A stretch of 64,000 nt of DNA. Source: Salinivibrio kushneri. Lineage in GTDB: Bacteria; Pseudomonadota; Gammaproteobacteria; Enterobacterales; Vibrionaceae. Within the stretch, counting starts at the first letter, position 1; each line of letters starts with the position of its first letter. A program made the position numbers and the translations under genes. The notes below the pieces were generated by a model. It searched no databases. It saw nothing but the letters and a program-made list of their open reading frames with translations, and was not told the DNA's origin. Below, one piece after another: positions 48,101 through 55,734 of the stretch. The stretch covers positions 372,001 to 436,000 of the forward strand of contig NZ_CP114589.1 of assembly GCF_027286325.1 (NCBI RefSeq), given 5' to 3'.

Positions 48101-49399
48101 GTATGTCCAGTTGCCATTGGTGAAGACGAGCTCACCATACTGGCCGGATTGCGTGCTATCGATCCACGTTGGGTTATCGTCGGGGTCGGAAATTGACAAG
48201 GTTCCGGAAACGGAATCTCTGGCTATCAAACTTCCGTCAGAGCCATCGATTTCTCCCTCCGAGAGGGTGCCTGAGGTATCACCTGTGATGGATGCGGGAT
48301 CGTCAATACGGTCCACTGCTGAGGTGAAGGTTTGAGAGGTGCTCGTTTCGCCGTCTGAGGCGGTGACCGTAAATGTCAGCGAGGCGATATCTAGCGCATC
48401 ATTATTGATTGCATCTACGCCTGCCTGAGTGAGAACGACATTATTGCCCTGCAATTCGACATAGTTTTGTCCGCCATCAGTCAACGACAGAGTGAGGGCA
48501 TCACCCTCTATATCCGTCGCCGTCACGGTGCCGACGGTATCGCCTGCCGCGACCGCATCTTCGGTGACCGTCGTTGCTGAAAATTGCAGTGTGGGCGCAT
48601 CGTTGACGGGATTCACGGTGACCGTGATATCGGACGGCGTTTCTGCTTGGCCATCGGAGACGATGACGGTGAGATCAAGATCGCCATTGAAATTGGGCGG
48701 TGGTGTGATGACGATATTGCCAGACGCATCTTCGTCGATTTCGACATCTGGATTACCACTGGTGATGGAAACAATAGTAAGGGTGTCACCATCTGGATCG
48801 TTGATTTGTTGCAGTATTTGATTGGGTGTCAGCACTAATGGCTGATCTTCATCGGTGCTGAAGGTCAGCGATTCGGCGCTTGGCGCTTCATTGGTCTCTG
48901 CGGTGGGGAATACCGCGTCCGCGCTTGCCAATCTAAGTGCGGTTAGAGCAAAAAGCTGTTCGTCGGTTATGCCACCATCTGAGTTGGTAATGCCCTCAGT
49001 TTGGAAACCCGCAATGATCTCGCCAATACGGCCGTTCGCTTCAATAATCGCCATGGCGGTGATCGCAGACCCTGAGGCTGCAGCACCGGCTGCGGTCGCA
49101 GCATCCTCAATCGCATTGGGATCTTCACCGCGTTGGATGGCCTCGATGATTTCAAGCACATCCTCAGGTAAATCTTGTACCAGTGTATCGTCTTCACCTT
49201 CGCCGACAAGCAAGGCAGATAAGGCGAGGTTGGCATCGACACCATTTTCAAGGCGCACCGAGGCAGGCTCGTTGCCCACTGCGGTGACGAGCTCTCCCGT
49301 CGAAACCGTTTGATTGGCCTCTATCTGACGTACTTGGCCATCAGGCTGAACGGCAGCAACCGTTCCTTGTGTCTCGGTGACTTGTGTCTCTGTCGCCAT
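42179..49399 (-). CDS. giant LapA-type adhesin: retention module, VCBS repeats, VWA, RTX
   Basis: About 2,406 residues. N-terminal retention module with TAAG (residues 102-105, in AATAAGAAASGSA), the dialanine pattern cut by LapG in LapA-type adhesins. Then cadherin-like and VCBS domains, five of them near-identical (46126-47680), a von Willebrand A domain with MIDAS DLSGS (near 44350), a C-terminal beta domain and RTX calcium repeats (GDDTLLGNEGDDSLLGNHGD, near 42600) and a non-cleaved type I secretion signal. It would be anchored in the outer membrane and promote attachment. The ATG at 49399 has AGGAG upstream; a TTG at 49453 is less likely. No secretion, LapD or LapG genes are nearby. Confidence 0.93.
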   Translation of the reverse strand: MATETQVTETQGTVAAVQPDGQVRQIEANQTVSTGELVTAVGNEPASVRLENGVDANLALSALLVGEGEDDTLVQDLPEDVLEIIEAIQRGEDPNAIEDAATAAGAAASGSAITAMAIIEANGRIGEIIAGFQTEGITNSDGGITDEQLFALTALRLASADAVFPTAETNEAPSAESLTFSTDEDQPLVLTPNQILQQINDPDGDTLTIVSITSGNPDVEIDEDASGNIVITPPPNFNGDLDLTVIVSDGQAETPSDITVTVNPVNDAPTLQFSATTVTEDAVAAGDTVGTVTATDIEGDALTLSLTDGGQNYVELQGNNVVLTQAGVDAINNDALDIASLTFTVTASDGETSTSQTFTSAVDRIDDPASITGDTSGTLSEGEIDGSDGSLIARDSVSGTLSISDPDDNPTWIDSTQSGQYGELVFTNGNWTYTADSDAVQSLSEGDAVSDNFTVTASDGSSQVIAITITGTNDDPVISGQTLGDVVEDGILEATGSLSISDADGNNAPSFSDSNVSGQYGELSLVNGTWTYTLDNNSSIVQGLDAGDQVTDTITLTASDNTQQAIVITITGTDDDPEVTGSFIGSVTEGNVGDAAVTASGTITISDVDGDDAPTFANTTEVGNYGSLELLNGDWTYTLDQSAVQDLDAGDQVTDTITLTASDNTQQDVVITITGTDDLPEVTGSFIGSVTEGNVGDAAVTATGTIAINDVDGDDAPTFANTTKTGTYGSLELVNGNWTYTLDQSAVQNLDAGDQVTDTITLTASDNTQQDVVITITGTDDDPEVTGEFVGSVTEGNVGDAPVTATGTITISDADSDDAPIFANTTEAGNYGSLELVDGDWTYTLDQSAVQNLDAGDQITDTITLTASDNTHQDIVITITGTDDLPEVTGNFIGSVTEGNEGDAPVTATGTITINDVDGDDAPTFADTTETGTYGSLELVNGNWTYTLNQSSVQNLDAGDQVTDTITLTASDNTQQDIVITITGTDDDPEVTGEFVGSVTESNEGDAAVTATGTITISDTDSDDAPIFANTTEAGNYGSLELVDGDWTYTLDQSAVQNLDAGDQVTDTITLTASDNTQQDIVITITGTNDAPTLSQAVSTQNLQEDFVSYTIDLNTVFADIDSDDTLSFDVENVPSGVSVSIDANGIATISSVADWSGTETVSFRATDTQNASLTHDVTFNVEGVATAPTLTVSRGDQSLTYIDNAGQISATDPGAGGSRAILSPLAISGTANESGETLTYRISGLPDDAVLSAGTKEATSGDWLLSDAQLSGLNLASPADITGVTLSITAISNDGADQASTTATLNLENDSFAQTEGQTTSIASVNGLINNDTDTQASVTRVATNASQGESGNSEIVIGPATIATALGGSVTVNADGSFTYTAPAVNHAGGGQVYDSFSYQSSENSEWTTVTFDVSDSAPVAHDDSDSVASGASTGGNVITAGAGADTLGADTTTVTAVSFNGTTYVVNGSTVITTSQGQLTIQPDGSYLYQSSVASTTDAGTLDDEVFTYTLTDSDGDTSQAQLTLGHDNNTQLNADIASVSEQGLVSNDNSQTTQGNLLDNDTGIGVNVSLHQINGQSFGSDGVLTLTTASGTLTVYNQDNSQGYRAGDYTYTLNNATSGDNVSEAFTYTTYDPTASTAYRSSTLTINVQDDTPTSDNIESALYATAESSSTFNLILTVDLSGSMADPVDPNDPNSPTRMEVTKAALKSMVEEYDKLGDLNIQLVSFSDTASSSGWLLNDVGSALDAIEGLYAGGATRYDNALNEIISNIDTSGISADKTISYFISDGMPNDDFENNTSLQSAWQNYVSTQGIDESFSVGVGNGITTSPLTPIAASNSGDTSDNVLLVTDENELAYSLLQTIESGQVSGGLVLTDDDGNTVSLFGADGGYISALTLDGQTYNYDPATDSAQQTFETAKGGILTINFDTGEYDYRVAVDRNILNEQEQIALTLTDNDGDTSDVNVAINLYYEARLDANHDIVITNIHDGSPIVIPGLALTHNDIPSMDSTITATNNGIQGSVTGTDDVTFTPDSAMDTQSFLDPIGNDSEFIAESELGDFASSFAQAQSLDRGKFGTMTQEVWSHIDAGNYGANAALTGTVQNGSDSDMAKMDLYQNEILLFDDDYWSNDLSVRVYDENQQLLDTLNPDTGSNSFTAGQQGTYYFEIVSNDDANDTDSYEIYLTLDSSNAVLPEPEHQFEYTTSNGSYVDSALVDIIAIDDQTLEGNYQSEILAAGTGDDTLLGNEGDDSLLGNHGDDTLDGGLGDDLLIGGQGDDTLTGGFGSDTFAFLSGDQGAIGAEAVDRITDFDVQKDTLDLSELLIDEDQAGANLEDYLTLEDNDQGEATLYIASAGDSQIDQHVVFENLSVADMASAYEIDMSGLSSQELSASVIDAMIQQSKLMTD
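46126..47680 (-). repeat. five 309-bp tandem VCBS repeats inside the adhesin gene
   Basis: Five units of 103 codons repeat with a period of 309 bases (for example at about 46432, 46741, 47050, 47359 and 47668). The central core of each unit is almost unchanged (DQSAVQNLDAGDQVTDT, TLTASDNTQQD). Units 2 and 4, and units 3 and 5, share markers (GDD...TGTY versus SDD...AGNY; SFIGS or NFIGS versus EFVGS), so a two-unit block was probably duplicated. Two diverged units lie upstream in the gene, towards 48200. Confidence 0.9.
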
Positions 49400-49653
49400 G
49401 CTGTCGGCTCTCCTCGGCAACTGCATCACGCCAACGTTTTGATTTATATTCAATTACGTCACTTTATCAACGCGCTGGGCACAGTTTGGTGCACGATCGT
49501 TACATATTCCCTTTATAAATATAGTTAATAGTTAGTAGTGGTGTATGAAAATTGATCAAATCAATGGATAGGTAAGGAGAGAAAAAGCCCTTGCGTTGGC
49601 AAGGGCTGAGCTGTCTTAACAAAGTAAGGCTTAGAGCATTGGACGACGAAGGG
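49400..49653. other. upstream region of the adhesin gene and phoX 3' region
   Basis: Promoter region of the adhesin gene; it is AT-rich (TAACTATATTTATAAAGGG on the minus strand) but no clear -35/-10 pair was found. The phoX terminator lies at 49582-49607. Confidence 0.4.
49582..49607 (-). terminator. Rho-independent terminator after phoX
   Basis: On the minus strand AGCCCTTGC and GCAAGGGCT form a 9-bp stem with a 4-base loop, followed by TTTTTC. Confidence 0.85.
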
Positions 49654-51525
49654 TTAAGTACCGATTACGCCACCGTCCTCTTTGGTGATCATGATGACCG
49701 AAGAGCGAGGAATGGCGTTACCGCCGGCAGGGAAGTGGGCACCTGGATGTTGCACGCCCACAAACATGGTGCGTGAGTCAGGGGTAAAGGTCAGTCCCGT
49801 GATCTCACACGATGTTGGCCCGGTAAGGAAGCGACGAATTTCGCCCGTTTGCGTGTCGGCACATAGCATTTGGTTATTGCCCATGCCCGCAAAGTCTCCC
49901 TCGTTGGAGTAATCACCGTCGGTTTGAATCCAAAGACGACCGGCACGATCAAAACCGATACCATCCGGGCTGTTAAACATGTTGTCTTTGTTGATGTTAT
50001 CGGTACCCGCCATTAACCCAGATTGCTTCTCAGGGTGGCCGGCCATCACGAAGATGTCCCATTCAAACGTAGACTGAGTATGATCGCCTTGGGTCGGTGC
50101 CCAACGAATAATATGGCCATACGGGTTTTTGGTGCGTGGGTTGGCCGCATTTAATGGTTGGCTGTCTTTCACGCCACGGTACTTGTTATTGGTGAGGGTG
50201 CAGAAAACATGCTTGTTGTCGGCGTGCACGGCGACCCACTCAGGACGATCCATGGTGGTCGCACCCACTTGCGTCGCGGCTTCGCGGGCAAAAATGAGCA
50301 CACTGGCTTGGTCAGGAAAGCCGTTCTCTGGGGTTAGACCATTTTTACCAAAGGTGAGCTCTAACCATTCGCCTTGGCCTTTTAGCTCGTCGTCGCTGCC
50401 AGTAAATTTCGCGACATATAAGGTGCCGTTTTCGAGTAAATCGCGATTAGCGTTACCTTTACTTGGATCGTATTTTCCAGCAGAGACAAATTTGTACAGG
50501 TGCTCGCCACGTTCATCATCGCCCATATATACCACGACATGGCCATCATCATTGACCGTGAGAGCGGCATTTTCGTGCTTAAAGCGACCCAGTGCACTGC
50601 GCTTTTTCGGGGTTGAGTTGGGATCCATCGGATCAATTTCGACCACCCAACCAAAGCGATGGGGCTCGTTGGGGTGTTTGGCGACATCAAAGCGCTCGTC
50701 GTGCTTGTACCAGTCGTAACCCCAGTCACTATCGCTGATGCCGTAGCGCTGATAGGTTTTGCCCAAGGTGACGTCTTTTTCACTGGCAAAATAGCCGTTA
50801 AAGTTTTCTTCGCAGGTGAGATAGGTTCCCCAAGGCGTATCGCCGTTAGCACAATTGTTAAAGGTGCCGAGGATCTTTTTACCGGACGGGTCAGCCGCAG
50901 TCTTGAGCAGTGAATGACCGGCAGCTGGTCCTGTCATTGCCATCTCCGTATAAGCAGTAATACGACGGTTTAAGCGACCTTGCGGATTGATTGCCCAGCG
51001 ACCATCGACTTTTTTTAGCTCGACCAAAGAGACGCCGTGTGCTGCTTGTGATTTACGCGCATCATCGGCTGAGATGTTTTCACCACCGTGCGTAAACAAA
51101 TACTCATCGTTGATATACTCGTTATTGACCGCGAGTAGGGCGCGATCATTGGCGAGCGGGAAAAATGTCATGCCATCGTTGTTGTCGCCAAACTGCTGCG
51201 CTTGCGCATCGGCATTGTTTTGTTGGGAAAAAGCAGGCGCATTGGTAAAGATAGGATCGCCCCAAGACACCAGTACGTCTGCCTTATAGCCAGCTGGTAC
51301 GTTGACTGTATCCGCGGTTGAGGTTGGGATTGCTTCAAAGCCGAGCAGTTCACTTTTGCTCATGCTGCCAGCCACAGCCTTTGCAACCGGGTTAGCGGCA
51401 AAAAAAGCAACAGTACTGGCTGCGCCCGCGCCTTGTAAAAAGCGACGACGACTCACAGCGGCGTCAATAAAGCGATTGAATTCGGGTTCCGCATCCAGCG
51501 GACGTTGGTCAATATGCTTGCTCAC
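49654..51525 (-). CDS. phoX: PhoX family alkaline phosphatase
   Basis: 623 residues. A Tat signal (SRRRFLQGAGAASTVAFFAA, residues about 25-44) indicates export in the folded state, as for PhoX, a calcium- and iron-dependent phosphatase of marine bacteria. Typical parts are GDTPWGTYLTCEENFNGYF and FNSPDGIGFDRAGRLWIQTD. The GTG at 51525 has AAGGAAG 7 bases upstream and is preferred over the longer frame. It likely serves phosphate scavenging; no Pho box was looked for successfully. Confidence 0.9.
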   Translation of the reverse strand: MSKHIDQRPLDAEPEFNRFIDAAVSRRRFLQGAGAASTVAFFAANPVAKAVAGSMSKSELLGFEAIPTSTADTVNVPAGYKADVLVSWGDPIFTNAPAFSQQNNADAQAQQFGDNNDGMTFFPLANDRALLAVNNEYINDEYLFTHGGENISADDARKSQAAHGVSLVELKKVDGRWAINPQGRLNRRITAYTEMAMTGPAAGHSLLKTAADPSGKKILGTFNNCANGDTPWGTYLTCEENFNGYFASEKDVTLGKTYQRYGISDSDWGYDWYKHDERFDVAKHPNEPHRFGWVVEIDPMDPNSTPKKRSALGRFKHENAALTVNDDGHVVVYMGDDERGEHLYKFVSAGKYDPSKGNANRDLLENGTLYVAKFTGSDDELKGQGEWLELTFGKNGLTPENGFPDQASVLIFAREAATQVGATTMDRPEWVAVHADNKHVFCTLTNNKYRGVKDSQPLNAANPRTKNPYGHIIRWAPTQGDHTQSTFEWDIFVMAGHPEKQSGLMAGTDNINKDNMFNSPDGIGFDRAGRLWIQTDGDYSNEGDFAGMGNNQMLCADTQTGEIRRFLTGPTSCEITGLTFTPDSRTMFVGVQHPGAHFPAGGNAIPRSSVIMITKEDGGVIGT

Positions 51526-51712
51526 GACAATTCTTCCTTTCTGTTCGTTATCGTATTTATGATTTAGGTGACAGCGATGCGCTACAAAGTACATCGCAAA
51601 GCCGGTCGAGAGTTTGGCGAGTCAATATGAAAATGGGGTGACTGATGGGTGACAATCTTGGGACAGTGAAGGAAGCTGGTATCAAGATCACGTATTGGTA
51701 GGTACAGGCGAC

Positions 51713-52564
51713 TTAGTGTTGGTCAAAGTAATCTTTGCGTCGAATATATTTGTCCATGTAATGATACGCGATGGGGCGTGCGAGCCAGCTAAATAAAACC
51801 CGGAGCACGCGAATCACTGACGACGTGTCGGTATAAATTTTGTTTTCATGCAGCCAAAGCAGTCGCCCGACATGCCAGTAAAGGAAAGGGATGCCAGGTA
51901 AAAAGGTAATAATATCGACATCACAACAGATACGATAAGTTTTGGTATGAAAGGGATAGTGCCGCTTAAAGCGCCACATACCAGCGGCAGGCTGACCAAA
52001 GGTGACGATGCGTTTAATGGCACTGCCCATTTGTGGTTGAAGCATCGCCGCGGCAAGAACCGCCATCGCGCCGCCTGACGAATGACCAATAAAAGAGACT
52101 TTTTTGTTGGCTTGAACCAAAGGAGAGAGGGCGGAGCAGAGTTTATCGAGCACCGTATCGCCGTCTAAGGAAGCCATATCCGCCGCTTGTGCGACATCAG
52201 CAAACTGGCTAGTAGTCATTGCTTGGTAACGACGCTTGTGCTGTTGCCACGGTAAACTTTTTTGTGTCAATAAGTAGTGAAACCCCCAGTGTACGCAACA
52301 ATAAGCGTTAGCCATGCGAATACGTTTGGGACTACAAACACAATTTACCAGCCAGTCCCACAAGGTTTGCGAGCCACGAAATACCACCACCACATCGTCA
52401 TCATCTCGCCAGAGTACACGAATAATACAGCGTCCCCAGCGATCATAGATATCCCGTCGACCATTTGGGCTGAATCCATAATGGGTATGATCAAAATAGC
52501 TAGGGTAAGACGCGCGGCATAAAATAGCATACCGCTCGTATTGATACCGCTTTAATCGCTTCAT
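51713..52564 (-). CDS. class 3 lipase-like alpha/beta hydrolase
   Basis: 283 residues with VVFRGSQTLWDW (oxyanion-side strand) and the nucleophile elbow GHSSGG (Ser162), typical of fungal-type lipase_3 proteins. A catalytic Asp and His follow in the C-terminal half. No signal peptide is seen, so it is probably cytosolic, unusual for a lipase. AAGG lies 7 bases before the ATG. The gene for an unknown 166-residue protein follows upstream on the same strand. Confidence 0.82.
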   Translation of the reverse strand: MKRLKRYQYERYAILCRASYPSYFDHTHYGFSPNGRRDIYDRWGRCIIRVLWRDDDDVVVVFRGSQTLWDWLVNCVCSPKRIRMANAYCCVHWGFHYLLTQKSLPWQQHKRRYQAMTTSQFADVAQAADMASLDGDTVLDKLCSALSPLVQANKKVSFIGHSSGGAMAVLAAAMLQPQMGSAIKRIVTFGQPAAGMWRFKRHYPFHTKTYRICCDVDIITFLPGIPFLYWHVGRLLWLHENKIYTDTSSVIRVLRVLFSWLARPIAYHYMDKYIRRKDYFDQH

Positions 52565-52685
52565 GGTGAACCTTGTGTCATCGTCATTGGCCTAGGCTAG
52601 CGAACAAACGTGACGAAATAGCGAAAGCAGTGTGTGATTATCAATCAATAGACCGCTCGGATCTCTGAGTGTGACTGGGACTTGA

Positions 52686-53186
52686 TTAATAATTGGTGAG
52701 AAAAGGCTCGAGGTGCGTATCGTAAGTCAGAGCTTGGATAGGGCCTCGGTGTGTGATCAAAAACTCAGCATTGGTACAGTTCCCGATGCCAATGATCACC
52801 TGAACCAGTAAGCGTAAATCTTTTAGCCATCGTTGCGATTGCTCGTGGCTCCAATCGTCACGATACAGGCTCATATGATATTCCACCCACCAGTAGGCGC
52901 CACGAATAAAAGCCTTCATCACTGATTCGGCAGCCAAAATTTGCTCAGCGGTACCAGAGAAATCAAAATCAGGCGACATGGGCTTGCCTTGGGTAAAAGC
53001 CACATAGTTACGGCAATGACGGAATAATGCGAGCTGAAGCCCTGCTGCGGAGTCGTAATGGGTAAGTGCCAAAGTGGTCACGGGGAGGTGTTTAATTGAC
53101 CGACGGAATAACGCGGCGGTGCGCTTCCCAGGCATCAGGTGCTCAATGGCATAAAACAAATCTAAACTGATAAGCTGATTACGCAA
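52686..53186 (-). CDS. hypothetical protein, 166 residues
   Basis: A helical soluble protein without recognised family. It contains ALFRHCRNYVAFTQGK, several Trp residues (AYWWVEYHM, DDWSHEQSQRWLKDL) and a C-terminal LTYDTHLEPF. The start is a TTG at 53186 with AGAAGAG upstream; the next Met is 17 codons later. It lies 121 bases upstream of the lipase gene, same strand. Confidence 0.6.
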   Translation of the reverse strand: MRNQLISLDLFYAIEHLMPGKRTAALFRRSIKHLPVTTLALTHYDSAAGLQLALFRHCRNYVAFTQGKPMSPDFDFSGTAEQILAAESVMKAFIRGAYWWVEYHMSLYRDDWSHEQSQRWLKDLRLLVQVIIGIGNCTNAEFLITHRGPIQALTYDTHLEPFLTNY

Positions 53187-53283
53187 AGCAACTCTTCTCT
53201 CTCTGATTCAACCGCATCATCCTGCCTTAAATGGCGTGTCGAGTATACAGCACTGTGGACTGAAATGAAGAAATAACCCTCTA

Positions 53284-54018
53284 TCACTCAAGCCCATAAC
53301 GTGCTTTCAGTTCAGTAACCTTGGCCTGGTTATCGGATAAAAATTGGTTAAATTCTTTAATCAGTTTTGGATAGTGAATCGTCGAAAGGTGACGCGTTCC
53401 TTTCACATGTGGAAGGGTGTCATCAAATTTTACCGACCCTTTTTTTAACCCCATTTGATCAAGGTAGAACTTCGCAACATCAACGTTGGCATAGCCGCCA
53501 TCAACGCGACCGCTGATTACCTTCATTAACAACGAATCATATTGATAACTTTCATCGACACGTATTTTTCCTGCGCTGATGCGAGATTGATAAGGGTGGG
53601 GAGTGAATCCGGCTACCACACCGAGAAACCGGAATTCATCCAAAGGCCGGCCATAGTCTTGGTCAATGACCATGACGCCATCCGTGTAGCTCACCACAGG
53701 ATCACTGTATGTCACACTGACCTTTTTTTTAATGTCCGGGCTCCAATCTGGGCTGTCCGGATATTTTAGATCGACAGCGCCCTCGACAAAGCGGTGGTAA
53801 AGTCTTCTTAGAGGCAGCGCTTTGTAGACGAAACGGTAGTGGTATTCATTGGCAAACATATCCAACAGCTCTCGGTTAAAGCCAGAATAGTTGCGGTTAG
53901 AATAGGCTGAATACGGGTAATACTGTGAAAAACTCTGTACGCCAACCACATACGTGGTCTTAGCGCTCACCGGCCATGCAACCGCTAGTGTTAACAGTAA
54001 CGCCCACACTCTTTTCAT
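53284..54018 (-). CDS. orphan periplasmic amino-acid-type binding protein (SBP_bac_3)
   Basis: 244 residues with a signal peptide (cleavage likely after VSA near residue 19), then a type 2 periplasmic binding fold: YSNRNYSGFNRELLDMFANE, KALPLRRLYHRFVEGAVDL, and a C-terminal LIKEFNQFLSDN. It lacks a permease or ATPase gene nearby. Proteins of this form in Vibrionaceae are often sensory or of unknown use. ATG at 54018 with AAGGGG upstream. Divergent from the TetR gene. Confidence 0.82.
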   Translation of the reverse strand: MKRVWALLLTLAVAWPVSAKTTYVVGVQSFSQYYPYSAYSNRNYSGFNRELLDMFANEYHYRFVYKALPLRRLYHRFVEGAVDLKYPDSPDWSPDIKKKVSVTYSDPVVSYTDGVMVIDQDYGRPLDEFRFLGVVAGFTPHPYQSRISAGKIRVDESYQYDSLLMKVISGRVDGGYANVDVAKFYLDQMGLKKGSVKFDDTLPHVKGTRHLSTIHYPKLIKEFNQFLSDNQAKVTELKARYGLE

Positions 54019-54255
54019 CACTTACTTAACCCCTTGCCACTTCTGCCTCTATTCATTGTAGCCATTGCGTTTGAACCTGTCTTCGAACTGTATTCTGTTA
54101 TTTTACAACACCCTCTTTCATCCTCTTTTTTTCTTCCGATCCCTTCGTGTTGAGAAATCATTCGGTTATTGGTCACATTTTGCCCGAAAAAATTTGAATG
54201 AACATTCGGTATGTTTTATTTTTTCATCTGAACTTTCACTTTTGATCAAAAAACG

Positions 54256-54846
54256 ATGAACAAAAACGAAATTGCGTCGCGTGCTATGCGCCAACATATT
54301 CTTTCGACAACACTAGAAATCGTTGGAAATGAGGGGCTTGCTGCGTTAACGGCAACAAAATTAGGGAAGAAGGCCGGAATTAGCAAAGGGGCGTTATATC
54401 ATCATTTTGACAACCTTGATGCCGTCAAATATGCAGCGGTTGATGAATTAATCTCGATGTTTCTTGCCGTGGCCGAGCCTGCAAATTTTGATGATTTTGA
54501 GAGTTATCTCGAAGTGACAGGGGATACTTTGTACCTCACCATGAAATGTGAGCCCTATGCGATGAAAGCGATGTATAGCTTTACTACCCAAGCCTTATTT
54601 GATGAACAGTTTAGGGTCGCTATTCAGCGTTTTTCTCAACATGGGTTAACGGAATATACACGCGCGATTGAGTATTTTTATCAGGGCAAAATCCCGCAGC
54701 ATCAAATTGATACGGCGATTCGTGTCGTGGATGCGTTTTTCCTTGGTGCTGGCTTGCAAAGTTATGTCTTGCAGGGGGATGATAGATTTCGTCAAAATTG
54801 GGCGTTGTTTTCGCAAATGCTACTCACGCAACTGGGTGAGCGATAA
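54256..54846 (+). CDS. TetR/AcrR family regulator
   Basis: 196 residues. The N-terminal helix-turn-helix (ALTATKLGKKAGISKGALYHHF, cited in parts: TKLGKKAGI and GALYHHF) is classic TetR; the C-terminal helical domain (from about residue 70) should bind a ligand. No Shine-Dalgarno is clear before the ATG. The gene is divergent from the orphan binding protein, which is its most likely target by position. An inverted repeat follows the stop. Confidence 0.87.
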   Translation: MNKNEIASRAMRQHILSTTLEIVGNEGLAALTATKLGKKAGISKGALYHHFDNLDAVKYAAVDELISMFLAVAEPANFDDFESYLEVTGDTLYLTMKCEPYAMKAMYSFTTQALFDEQFRVAIQRFSQHGLTEYTRAIEYFYQGKIPQHQIDTAIRVVDAFFLGAGLQSYVLQGDDRFRQNWALFSQMLLTQLGER

Positions 54847-54869
54847 GGCGCCATGATGGCATGGCGCTT
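54846..54869. terminator. inverted repeat between the TetR and YebC genes
   Basis: GCGCCATG and CATGGCGC form a perfect 8-bp stem with loop ATGG, between two convergent genes. There is no U-tract, so the terminator call is weak. Confidence 0.5.
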
Positions 54870-54880
54870 AGTCACTGTGC

Positions 54881-55600
54881 TTAGATTAGCTCTGCGTTGT
54901 GGTAGACATTTTGAACGTCGTCGCAGTCGTTAAGCATATCGAGGAACTTTTCAAAACGTTCAACATCCTCGCCACTGACCTGAGTGTCGATTTGAGGCAC
55001 AAAGGTAATCTCTTCAAGATCAATCGGCGTGTCGCCAAGAAAGTCACTTAGCGCATTTTTCACTTTGAAAAACTCTGTATGAGGGGCAAAAACGGTAATC
55101 ACTCCCTCTTCTGCTTCAATGTCTGACACATCCACATCAGCCATGACTAAGGCTTCAAGGGTGCCTTCTTCATCATCTCCTTTAAACTGGAAAACAGCTT
55201 GGTGCTCAAACATATGAGACACCGCTCCAGGCGTACCAATTTTCGCATCGTTTTTCACAAAGCACTGGCGTACGTCCATATAAGTACGGCTATTATTATC
55301 CGTTAAGCAATCAACAATCACTGCGCAGCTGCCAGGCCCAAACCCTTCGTAACGTGCGACTTCATAGTTTTCGCCGCCTGTGCCGTTGGCTTTATCTAAC
55401 GCCTTGTCGATTACATGGCCTGGAACCTGATCTTTTTTCGCTTTCTCAATCAAACGACGCAGTGATAGGTTGCTCTCAGGATCCGAACCGCCATTTTTAG
55501 CACATACGTAAATCTCTTTACCGTACTTTGAATAAACCTTAATTTTCGCGCCCTGGGTTTTCGCCATTGACGCTTTACGAACTTCAAAACTTCGTCCCAT
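54881..55600 (-). CDS. YebC/PmpR family protein (YeeN-like)
   Basis: 239 residues beginning [14 protein letters not shown], then [11 protein letters not shown] and [24 protein letters not shown] (cited in parts) as in the YebC family. These proteins bind DNA as transcription regulators, and some relieve ribosome stalling. The [15 protein letters not shown] stretch is typical. An inverted repeat at 55677-55702 lies between it and the chemoreceptor gene upstream. Confidence 0.9.
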   Translation of the reverse strand: MGRSFEVRKASMAKTQGAKIKVYSKYGKEIYVCAKNGGSDPESNLSLRRLIEKAKKDQVPGHVIDKALDKANGTGGENYEVARYEGFGPGSCAVIVDCLTDNNSRTYMDVRQCFVKNDAKIGTPGAVSHMFEHQAVFQFKGDDEEGTLEALVMADVDVSDIEAEEGVITVFAPHTEFFKVKNALSDFLGDTPIDLEEITFVPQIDTQVSGEDVERFEKFLDMLNDCDDVQNVYHNAELI

Positions 55601-55676
55601 TCGGAATCTCTCTTAATAACGCTTACGCAGAAACGGGTTGATTCTACCAAGAGAGTGATCCTTTGCACCAGTAAAT

Positions 55677-55702
55677 GCACTGACCTTGAACAAAGTCAGT
55701 GC
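55677..55702 (-). terminator. inverted repeat after the chemoreceptor gene
   Basis: GCACTGAC and GTCAGTGC, with a TTG/CAA extension across one mismatch, form an 11-bp imperfect stem. ATTT follows on the minus strand. Confidence 0.5.
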
Positions 55703-55734
55703 GATTAGTACTCAGAGCACGGTATGCCGCTCAA

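Noticed and set aside
46293..49313. Series of similar ORFs on the plus strand opposite the adhesin
   Set aside because: They repeat with the 309-bp period of the adhesin repeats, have no ribosome binding sites and biased, low-complexity translations; they are mirror images of the real coding strand.
54065..54259. Short plus-strand ORF before the TetR gene
   Set aside because: Very AT-rich and Phe/Leu/Ser-rich, without a ribosome binding site; probably promoter DNA that is open by chance.
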